From: Nematostella vectensis
Taxonomy: Eukaryota > Cnidaria > Anthozoa > Actiniaria > Edwardsiidae
NCBI RefSeq assembly: GCF_932526225.1
Contig: NC_064047.1
Coordinates: 10,097,494 to 10,161,493 of the forward strand
Length of the DNA: 64,000 nt
Direction of reading: 5' to 3'
Positions 48,901 through 60,900 of this stretch are shown here, piece by piece; within the stretch, counting starts at the first letter, position 1; every line of letters starts with the position of its first letter. The position numbers and the translations under genes were made by a program. The notes beneath the pieces are model-generated. The model worked only from the letters and a program-made list of their open reading frames with translations, did not search any database and was not told the origin of the DNA.

Positions 48901-51900
48901 TCTTCTGACCGTCTGTCTGGCCGTCTATTTGTCTGTCCACCCATCAATCATCTGACCGTCTGTCTGACCGTCTATTTGTCTGTCCGTCCATCATTCTTCT
49001 GACCGTCTATTTGTCTGTCCGCCCATCAATCATCTGACCGTCTGTCTGGCCGTCTATTTGTCTGCCCGTCCATCAATCTTCTGACCGTCTATTTGTCTGT
49101 CCGTCCGTCAATCTTCTGACCGTCTGTCTGGCCGTCTATTTGTCTGTCCACCCATCAATCATCTGACCGTCTGTCTGACCGTCTATTTGTCTGTCCGTCC
49201 ATCATTCTTCTGACCGTCTATTTGTCTGTCCGCCCATCAATCATCTGACCGTCTGTCTGGCCGTCTATTTGTCTGCCCGTCCATCAATCTTCTGACCGTC
49301 TATTTGTCTGTCCGTCCGTCAATCTTCTGACCGTCTGTCTGGCCGTCTATTTGTCTGTCCACCCATCAATCATCTGACCGTCTGTCTGGCCGTCTATTTG
49401 TCTGCCCGTCCATCAATCTTCTGACCGTCTATTTGTCTGTCCGTCCGTCAATCTTCTGACCGTCTGTCTGGCCGTCTATTTGTCTGTCCACCCATCAATC
49501 ATCTGACCGTCTGTCTGTCCGTCCATCAATCTTCTGACCGTCTGTCTGACAGTCAATCCGTACGTAAAACCATCCATGATGTCAGATACAATTTTTACGA
49601 TATTTGGTCGAGAGTACAAATGCGTGCGAAAGGGCGTGTCGTCTGTCTTGCAGATTTGTTGCGTCATTGCCAGAGATGTCACAGCTAATTGGCAATCAGG
49701 TTCGTCAAATGGGCGTCTCGAGTTTGTCAGTGTTTTCAAAATAGTTGCTTGTGTAGCGAGGTGTTTGGAGCTGGGTGTTTTAGGGGGCTTGTATAGCAAG
49801 CAAAATGGCGGTTACTTACTATTTCAGATGACGTTATGTTGGAAGGATTTTTAATCCCAGGACCCCCAAATTAAATGATAAAAATATTACCCTCTCTACC
49901 CCCTAATGATTTGGTCATGACCTTTCTATTATTGATTTTTTTTATCTAGCCGGAGTTTGCAACGAGTACAAATAGTGAGAAGTCACTCAAGATATTTATT
50001 GCTTCATTGGGAATGCATCATGGGCGTTTGGTGAGACAATTAGCTTATCAGACAGTAGTTCACTTAGTGCTTGTATGACTCTGATAGCGCGAAGCTGTAT
50101 TAAAGAAGGCCAATCACGCCACCATTTTATGCTCCTGCTACATCCCGAGTCACATAAAGCATCCATTTCCATCGGCTAATTCAAGCGAGTGACCAAGATA
50201 TTTTTATTGAAATATCGTAAAAAACGTATCAGACTTCATTCGTAGATTGTTATTTTGAAGTTTCCTTGCGAATAAACCGTCGAATTTTCAATAATAAACA
50301 ATTACAAAGGAGTGGTTGATCGACATTCTTTACAGGGATCTTCTCAACCTTTCCTTTGTTATTGTTTTCATTCAACTTAAGAAAACAAATTGTTTGATAA
50401 ACATTTTAAAAAATCTATCTAAAAAGTTTTATACTCCATTAATAAAATTCAAAAGGATATATCGCTAAGGCCTCCCCAAATAAGACGTTGGAAATGGATG
50501 CTTTCTAAAACTCTGTATTTTGCTAAGATTACAAACTGTAGAAAGAGACGAAGAAGCGAAGTTCGAGTTACCAACTTATTCACTCTTTCAGACACGGTTT
50601 GAGGAGAATATTCAATTCCGGAAGAGGGTGCAAAGTTATCTAGGAGATCTAACAAAATACATGGACCCATTTGTGAACAATGCCGGACCTCAAGATTCAC
50701 TCAGGTAAAGCACAAGGGCCACAGGATAAGATACATGGACCCATTTGTGAACAATGCCATGCCACAATATTCACTCGGGTAAGGTACAAGGGCCACAGGG
50801 TAAGATACATGGACCCATTTGTGAACAATGCCGGGCCAGAAGATTCACTCAGGTAAGGTACAAGGGCCACAGGATAAGATACATGGAGCCATTTGTGAAC
50901 AATGCCATGCCACAAGATTCACTCAGGTAAGGTACAAGGGCCACATGATAAGATACATGGAGCCATTTGTGAACAATGCCGGGCCACAAGATTTACTCAG
51001 GTAAGGTACAAGGGCCACAGGATAAGATACATGGAGCCATTTGTGAACAATGCCATGCCACAAGATTCACTCAGGTAAGGTACAAGGGCCACATGATAAG
51101 ATACATGGAGCCATTTGTGAACAATGCCATGCCACAAGATTCACTCAGGTAAGGTACAAGGGCCACATGATAAGATACATGGACCCATTTGGAACAATGC
51201 CGGGCCAGAAGATTCACTCAGGTAAGGTACAAGGGCCACAGGATAAGATACATGGAGCCATTTGTGAACAATGCCGGGCCACAAGATTTACTCAGGTTAG
51301 GTACAAGGGCCACAGGGTAAGATACATGGACCCATTTGTGAACAATGCCGGGCCTCAAGATTCACTCAGGTAAGGTACAAGGGCCACAGGGTAAGGTACA
51401 TGGACCCATTTGGAACAATGCCGGGCCAGAAGATTCACTCAGGTGAGGTACAAGGGCCACAGGATAAGATACATGGAGCCATTTGTGAACAATGCCGGGC
51501 CTCAAGATTCACTCAGGTTAGGTACAAGGGCCACAGGGTAAGATACATGGACCCATTTGTGAACAATGCCGGGCCTCAAGATTCACTCAGGTTAGGTACA
51601 AGGGCCACAGGATAAGATACATGGAGCCATTTGTGAACAATGCCGGGCCTCAAGATTCACTCAGGTAAGGTACAAGGGCCACAGGATAAGATACATGGAG
51701 CCATTTGTGAACAATGCCATGCCACAATATTCACTCAGGTAAGGTACAAGGGCCAAAGGATAAGATACATGGAGCCATTTGTGAACAATGCCGGGCCTCA
51801 ACGGCTCTATATGTCCGCTGAAAGGTGAAAGAAAGCAAACAATTAGATTTTGAAAACAATAATGAGAGTTTACATTGTCAAAATAAGACAAAGAATATAT

Positions 51901-54900
51901 CACAAAGCGTTATAATCATAGACTTTTCATTTCTTTAATAGGTTGTCGTACTTTGTGTCAGGCTATCTCGTCATGCACTGTTACAAGGTCATCTACAGCA
52001 AGGTGAGTCACGCAATACGCAGAGTATGTTGCGTGACCAGTAGCGTAATCATCCCCTCCCTTCCGAAACAAAAAGGACCCCCCTCCCCTCAAGGGCCTAA
52101 TAAAGTCACTTTATTAAATTCTCGAGGTTCATGTACCTTTTTAGAAAAAAAAAACGGTTTTTTCTTAAAAGGTACATGAACCGTTCCTTGTAAGATCCTT
52201 GATAATATGGAAATCCGCACTAGCAATTTAAAGTACGGCGCGCGCTACCGTGGCCACCCTGATGGTTCTGTTAAGTGAGCCAATAAGGATGCTAGAAATG
52301 TGCTATGATACGACGCGCGCTACCGTGGCCACCCTGATGGTTCTGTTAAGTGAGCCAATAAGGATGCTAGAAATGTGCTATGATACGACGCGCGCTACCA
52401 TGGCCACCCTGATGGTTCTGTTAAGTGAGCCAATAAGGATGCTAGAAATGTGCTATGATACGACGCGCGCTACCGTGGCCACCCTGATGGTTCTGTTAAG
52501 TGAGCCAATAAGGATGCTAGAAATGTGCTACGATACGAAGCGCGCTACCGTGGCCACCCTGATGGTTCTGTTAAGTGAGCCAATAAGGATGCTAGAAATG
52601 TGCTATCTGGTTGACATGAACTACACTAGCGAACCCACGTGACAAAGCTTCAGTGTCATTAGATCATGATGCAGTCTTCCTAGTGATTCTCGTGCTATTT
52701 GGATAAATTTCTTATTAGTAATAATAATTATTAGGAATAATATTAATAAGTAGTATTAATATTAAAATATTAACTTTAGGCCGCACGTGGAAATGCGCTT
52801 GGTCTGATAGATTTACCACCGTTATCCGCCAAACCATTCAAAGTTTTTGTCTAGTGAGTACGGGGACGGTTGGAGTATAAATTCCCTGTTTGCGATTGTA
52901 GAAAAGAAGTTTACGGTTAATATCTGTTTGTTTAAAGTTTAGGTTATTTAATCGAAACTATTTTGATATTAATCGCCAAAGGTTAAAGTCTTATTCTCGG
53001 TCAAACTGTACTAGCTGTAGTGGTTGTCGCATCTTAAAGTTCCTATTTTCTTGGTGGCCACGGTAGCGCGCGTCGCATGGTAAACCCTGTATTGGTGGCC
53101 ACGGTAGCGCGCGTCGTAGGTCACGGTAGCGCGCGTCGCATGGTGGTAAACTTTGTCTTGGTGGCCACGGTAGCGCCCGTCGCATTATGAATTAAAGAGC
53201 TTACAAGCAAAAGAGGAAATATTGCCCCGATCACGTTTGTGGCATTCGTCGTTTCATAACGGTTTTATCTTCCCGTTTATCTTTCCCTAGACTCAGCCTC
53301 ACTGCTTGTTACCAAGGTTACTAGACCTTCTCATCCTACCGCTGACCGGGAAAAAGTCGATGCACCCTTCCGTGGTGCAGTGTGCGAAGGCTCATCTTCA
53401 TTTGGTACGGCTTTTTTTAGGAATTTGCGGCTATAGCGGGGTTTTCTAATTTCTGTTTATAACTGCTTTTGACAAACCATTGAGGTGTTCGATAACCTGA
53501 ATTATTTATTGATATTCGTTGTCGTTGTTGTTATTGATGATGTTGATTTCGTTGCTGGTTTAGTTGTTTCGATGTTGATTTCGTTGTTTGCTGTGGGTGT
53601 TTCCCGTAGGTTCAATAGAATTCCCCTTTTGCAGCCTAGCGTTAGAGAATGCTCAATAAAAACCTTTAGGGGAAGGCAAATACTCCAGGATTTAGTTAGA
53701 ACTTAAAACGATTAGCCAGTACTATTCTAGAAAGCACATGATGTTCCTTGTTTTCAGTTTCTGCAAGGGTTACGGAGTCTCGACTTCAAGAGGGATGACT
53801 TCATCAAGCGAAAAATCCGCAACATCTTCGACAAGTACTTCCAAGCAGTCTGTCAGGTGAGCTCCACTTACTCCCGACAACGCTGCGAACCTCAGTAACT
53901 CGAACTTGGATGCGCTCGAGGATCCCCTTTTTCAAGCAAATGCCTGGTACACTCATTGTATTGTCGACCTTTCTCACTTTGTGTATACTGTCCACCCATT
54001 AAATAATCTTACAAGTTAACTTGCTAAATTAAATTTCAAAAACCCTCAATTAGAATGCGCACATTAAAGACACGTAAAGTGCAAACGATTTTTAAATCGT
54101 TTGCAAATTCTTAAAAGAATTTGTTTATGCTGCATTCTTTATGAGAGTATATACACTATTTGCACCAAATTGTTTTTTATGACTTCTCTTGACTTGAACA
54201 AATTCTATATGTGCTTATAGATTTATTGTAGTACTAAGTTTCTCCTGTTAGTTATCATTTAGAGAATTATATTTTAAGAATTATGAATAGCACTCACTAG
54301 AGCGTGCCCAAGCGTGTTTCTTTTGGGGACTGGCATTCGTCATTAGGAATACCCCTATGAGGTGAATTGCGAGGAGCACGCGCTACTTTTTGAACAGTCT
54401 CATGGCAAAACGTCCCACCCATCCCCACCCTAGCCACGTTTGAGCAAACTAGTGAGCGATAGGGTGCCCTCACCTTCGCTGGGCAACATGTTAAAGTCAC
54501 TCGTAAAAGTGTATTGTTTATATTTATTAAACCGGCTTTCGTGCCCCTGCGGCACGTAGCCATTTTAAATCCCAATCTGTGTATTATTGCCCTTGCGAAC
54601 AAGCTCGCAAAATCGTTTCTATTGCTCATGTGTAAAGCAAGCAGGAGAGAGGAAGGCATAAAATACGTTTTATTTTATCATTATTTTATAATGTAACCTT
54701 CCCCTTTTGTGAGACGTTCAGAAAGGTGAACTTGGTAATTGCGTCCCCTAAAATCGTCCCAGCATGCTGTTCGCTTATCAACTCGACCCAATCCCCCGCA
54801 ACGTAAGAATGGCGAATAGTGTTAGATTGGGGGGGGGGCAATACAGAAGCATTAAGAAAATATTAGGGGGGCACAGCCACGCCCCTTCTGGTCATTTCCT

Positions 54901-57900
54901 TATAATTTTCAAAAATATTGGGGGGGGGGGGCATATGGCCCCCGTGCTCCACTCCCTGCTAAGGCCCTGCTTATTTATTTTAAATCTATTCTCCGTGTGT
55001 TCCAGAAATGGCAATCAGACCTGGCTTGTGGCACCGCGGTGGGAACAGAGAAACTGAAGAACCCATTTTTGGTAAGTTATTTCCATTTTGCCGAATCTCT
55101 ACCCATCGACTGAGAACACAATGAGATATAAGCATGATGCATCACTTAATAAGAAACTAAACCAAAAACATTGTGTTGTGTAAAGTTTGGGTTAGGTACC
55201 GGAGAACCGGCGTATCATGCGACCATGTCATGCAAAAACGAACAAAAGTATCCACCCAAGGGAATCATCACATGATATGAATTGGGTGGCAACAAAATTT
55301 GAGTCAACGTATCGTAGCTTTGGGGTATAAGGTTCATGTGGACCCAAAGTCCAGACCTGGGACTCGCTTTACGCTCGACTATCTGGCTCACGTGAAAGAG
55401 GGCCCTGGGATCGGGGGAATGCAGGTCTGGACTAGTATACCCCACCCCGCAAGTGCATGAGAGAAGAGCGGTCCTGGGATCGGGGGAATGCAGGTCTGGA
55501 CTAGTAAACCCCACGCGCAAGTGCATGAGAGAAGAGCGGACCTGGGCGCCACGCAGCTTCTGATCTAAAGGGACTCAGCATCTTCTCTTTTGATGCATTA
55601 CTTCAGATAGAATTACAGATTAGCCACCCCAAAACATAGTCTCATTAGCGTATTAAATACAATCCTTAGAGAAAACTTGTCTCAAGTGATTTCAGATAAC
55701 TGATGCAAATGGACTTTCTACTGGCTCAATAGCTTCTAGGATGACAAACAGGTGGCTGAGTCCCTTTGGCAACGCCTTATTTAGTCACATTCATCTGATC
55801 TGCTCTCCTAGGTTGTAATGAAAGACTCGTTTGGAGAAAGTCCCACTCAAGAAGCGAGGTAAGATTTTTATTGATAACATAATATCCCTAGATATATGTG
55901 TGGCGCCTATAGGTAACTTATAAATGACTGAAGATGTGGATCATTTGGGATGTTAAGACGAAATAATTACTCTATTCAATTACTCTATTTATTTGCCTAT
56001 TATTTGAGTGGGCCAATAAAACACTGCGCCTTACCCGCACATGGATTCCCCGTCTAATTTTCGACCGTCCACTATTTCCTACGGTTACGCGTTCCGTTTA
56101 CATGGAACCTCGGCTAGCTGAGCCGAGTAGCTGTACGCGATCCGTGCAAGCAGTCTGAAAGATTAGTGCGTTTTCGATGGGACATTTTGGGCGGTCACTG
56201 TGTACATCTGACGAATGCTGTTTCGTTGTTCCAGTGATTATCGTGAATTTGTGGTGGAGCTTATCCGAGATGTATATCTCAATTTACCGCAACCTCACAC
56301 CACCTTGACACCGGTAGGTCGCTGGATAACACATATGTTCCGTAAAATGCGGAATTATATTATTTAATTCGCGTTGTTTTCTTAGACGTTGTACTTCTTG
56401 GATCAACTCTTCCGGAGAACGCAATCACTGCGTCAAACCGCAAGGTAAGAAAAAAAAATCATCCTTACCATTTTTCATAATTATTTGTGTAAGTGCTCCC
56501 GCTTTTAAAGTTAGATCCTTTTTTTCCTTTAAGATTATGATCATTGTCGTCATTATTACACCAGCATCGTTAATTCCGCCATCCTTATCATCACCATCCT
56601 TATCATCACCATCCTTATCATCACCATCCTTATCATCACCATCCTTATCATCACCATTAATCGTTATTTCGTCATAACAATAACACGCTCTTCCAAATTA
56701 TCATCATCATCATCATCGTCGTCGTCGTCATCATCGTCGTCGGCGTCATCATCATCATCGTCGTCGTCATCATCATCATTATCGTCGTCGTCATCATCAT
56801 CATCATCGTCGTCGTCATCATCATCATCGTCGTCGTCGTCGTCATCATCATCGTCATCACCATTAATCGTTAATATCGTCATAACAGTAACACGCTCTTC
56901 CATATTATCATCATCATCAGGCAACATTAATACACTCTTTTTTTAAGAACGTCTAACTTTCAGTTGAGGCTGGGACATTTTAAGCCTGAACATGTTCTTA
57001 ACGATGTTTTAATTTTAGTGTATATAAGACACAGCCGTAGCAGGCCTCGAATATAACTAGGGGGGGGGGGGCACGATACAGTAACATTAAGAAAGCAATC
57101 GGGGGCACAGTCAAGACCCTACTGGTCATTTCCTTATAATTTTTAAAATATTTTGGGGGCACGCGCCCCCAGTGCCCTAACCCCTGCTACGGCCCGGTAA
57201 GAATATAGTACCCAATTAATTATTAGGAAGAGAATTACACTAATGATCAATAGCAATAACAAGCAGGTTGTAACTATGAACACAATTTGATCCTGCGTTT
57301 TAGAACGCACCAGGATTAAAAAAGGGAAATTTCTTTCTGCTATCTGAGCCTCGGCATGGTATAAGCATGTTCTTAACATCTGCTGAAATCTCAAGCTAGA
57401 CCTTATAAAAAAAGGTTATTATAAAAAAGAGTGTATACACCATCACCATCATTACATTGTCACTAGCACCTAGTATTACTTCGCCATATTAACAATCCTA
57501 AAAACCTTGATGGCCAGAATAATCATATTCGCCATGAAAGTATACTTATTACCTTCGTCACCTTGTGATTTCCACGATCTTTTTCGTCGTTTCTTCTAAT
57601 TGCCCCAAATTGTTATTACAGAGACTCGATGTATCTTGTCCATTTGCCGATATTCTCTCTGAGACGCATTATTTCTTATATTTTTCCAGAAAATAACTCC
57701 TCTAAAGACCGATTTTATCGTGATCTGTTTGCTCGTGATCTTTTTCTCAGAGACTCGATGTATCTGGTCCATTTGCCGCTATTCTCTTAGAGACGCATTA
57801 TTTCTTATATTTTTCCAGAAAATAATCCCTCTAAAGACCGATTTTATCGTGATCTGTTTGCTCGTGATCTTTTTCTCAGAGACTCGATGTATCTGGTCCA

Positions 57901-60900
57901 TTTGCCCCTATTCTTTCAGAGACGCATTATTTCTTATATTTTTCCAGAAAATAATTTCTCTTAAGACCTTTTTTTATCGTTTATCTGTTTGCTCGTTGTC
58001 TTTTTCTCAGAGACTCGATGTATCTGGTCCATTTGCCGCTATTCTCTCAGAGACGCATTATTTCTTATATTTTTCCAGAAAATAATTCCTCTAATGACCG
58101 ATTTTATCGTGGTCTGTTTGCTCGTGATCTTTTTCTCAGAGACTTGATGTATCTGGTCCATTTGCCGCTATTCTCTTAGAGACGCATTATTTCTTATATT
58201 TTACCAGAAAATAACTCCTCTAAAGACCGATTTTATCGTGATCTGTTTGCTCGTGATCTTTTTCTCAGAGACTCGATGTATCTGGTCCATTTGCCGCTAT
58301 TCTCTTAGAGACGCATTATTTCTTATATTTTTCCAAAAAATAATTATCTTAAAGAACGATTTTATCGTGATCTGTTTGCTCGTGATCTTTTTCTTAGAGA
58401 CTCGATGTATCTGGTCCATTTGCCGCTATTCTCTCAGAGACGCATTATTTCTTATATTTTTCCAAAAAATAATTATCTTAAAGAACGATTTTATCGTGAT
58501 CTGTTTGCTCGTGATCTTTTTCTTAGAGACTCGATGTATCTGGTCCATTTGCCGCTATTCTCTCAGAGACGCATTATTTCTTATACTTTTCCAGAAAATA
58601 ATTATCTTAAAGACCGGTTTTATCGTGATCTGTTTGCTCGTGATCTTTTTCTCAGAGACTCGATGTATCTGGTCCATTTGCCGCTATTCTCTCAGAGACG
58701 CATTATTTCTTATATTTTTCCAGAAAATAATTATCTTAAAGACCGATTTTATCGTGATCTGTTTTCTCGTGATCTTTTTCTCAGAGACTCGATGTATCTG
58801 GTCCATTTGCCGCTATTCTCTCAGAGACGCATTATTTCATATATTTTTCCAGAAAATAATTATCTTAAAGACCGATTTTATCGTGATCTGTTTGCTCGTG
58901 ATCTTTTTCTCAGAGACTCGATGTATCTGGTCCATTTGCCGCTATTCTCTCAGAGACGCATTATTTCTTATATTTTTCCAGAAAATAATCCCTCTAAAGA
59001 CCGATTTTATCGTGATCTGTTTGCTCGTGATCTTTTTCTCAGAGACTCGATGTATCTGGTCCATTTGCCGCTATTCTCTCAGAGACGCATTATTTCATAT
59101 ATTTTTCCAGAAAATAATTATCTTAAAGACCGATTTTATCGTGATCTGTTTGCTCGTGATCTTTTTCTCAGAGACTCGATGTATCTGGTCCATTTGCCGC
59201 TATTCTCTCAGAGACGCATTATTTCTTATATTTTTCCAGAAAATAATCCCTCTAGAGACCGATTTTATTGTGATCTGTTTGCTCGTGATCTTTTTCTCAG
59301 AGACTCGATGTATCTGGTCCATTTGCCGCTATTCTCTCAGAGACGCATTATTTCTTATATTTTTCCAGAAAATAACTCCTCTAAAGATCGATTTTATCGT
59401 GATCTGTTTGCTCGTGGTCTTTTTCTCAGAGACTCGATGTATCTGATCCATTTGCCGCTATTCTCTCAGAGACGCATTATTTTTTTATATTTTTCCAGAA
59501 AATAACTCCTCTAAAGACCGATTTTATCGTGATCTGTTTGCTCGTGATCTTTTTCTCAGAGACACGATGTATCTGGTCCATTTGCCGCTATTCTCTCAGA
59601 GACGCATTATTTTTTTATATTTTTCCAGAAAATAACTCCTCTAAAGACCGATTTTATCGTGATCTGTTTGCTCGTGATCTTTTTCTCAGAGACACGATGT
59701 ATCTGGTCCATTTGCCGCTATTCTCTCAGAGACGCATTATTTCTTATATTTTTCCAGAAAATAATTCCTCTATAGAGACCGATTTTATCGTGATCTGTTT
59801 GCTCGTGATCTTTTTCTCAGAGACTCGATGTATCTGGTCCATTTGCCGCTATTCTCTCAGAGACGCATTATTTCTTATATTTTTCCAGAAAATAACTCCT
59901 CTAAAGACCGATTTTATCGTGATCTGTTTGCTCGTGATCTTTTTCTCAGAGACACGATGTATCTGGTCCATTTGCCGCTATTCTCTCAGAGACGCATTAT
60001 TTTTTTATATTTTTCCAGAAAATAACTCCTCTAAAGACCGATTTTATCGTGATCTGTTTGCTCGTGATCTTTTTCTCAGAGACACGATGTATCTGGTCCA
60101 TTTGCCGCTATTCTCTCAGAGACGCATTATTTCTTATATTTTTCCAGAAAATAACTCCTCTAAAGACCGATTTTATCGTGATCTGTTTGCTCGTGATCTT
60201 TTTCTCAGAGACTCGATGTATCTGGTCCATTTGCCGCTATTCTCTCAGAGACGCATTATTTCTTATATTTTTCCAGAAAATAATTATCTTAAAGACCGAT
60301 TTTATCGTGATCTGTTTGCTCGTGATCTTTTTCTCAGAGACTCGATGTATCTGGTCCATTTGCCTCTATTCTCTCAGAGACGCATTATTTCTTATATTTT
60401 TCCAGAAAATAATTATCTTAAAGACCGATTTTATCGTGATCTGTTTGCTCGTGATCTTTTTCTCAGAGACACGATGTATCTGGTCCATTTGCCGCTATTC
60501 TCTCAGAGACGCATTATTTCTTATATTTTTCCAGAAAATAACTCCTCTAAAGACCGATTTTATCGTGATCTGTTTGCTCGTGATCTTTTTCTCAGAGACT
60601 CGATGTATCTGGTCCATTTGCCGCTATTCTCTCAGAGACGCATTATTTCTTATATTTTTCCAGAAAATAATTATCTTAAAGACCGATTTTATCGTGATCT
60701 GTTTGCTCGTGATCTTTTTCTCAGAGACTCGATGTATCTGGTCCATTTGCCGCTATTCTCTCAGAGACGCATTATTTCTTATATTTTTCCAGAAAATAAT
60801 TATCTTAAAGACCGATTTTATCGTGATCTGTTTGCTCGTGATCTTTTTCTCAGAGACTCGATGTATCTGGTCCATTTGCCGCTATTCTCTCAGAGACGCA

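Noticed and set aside
52250-52642. 130-codon frame of 25-residue repeats
   Set aside because: A 75-bp minisatellite in intron 27; a faint resemblance of MLEM to an MMS22L motif is chance, as the position in the gene is wrong.
56664-56927. Poly-Asp open frame
   Set aside because: Translation of an ATC/GTC microsatellite on the minus strand.
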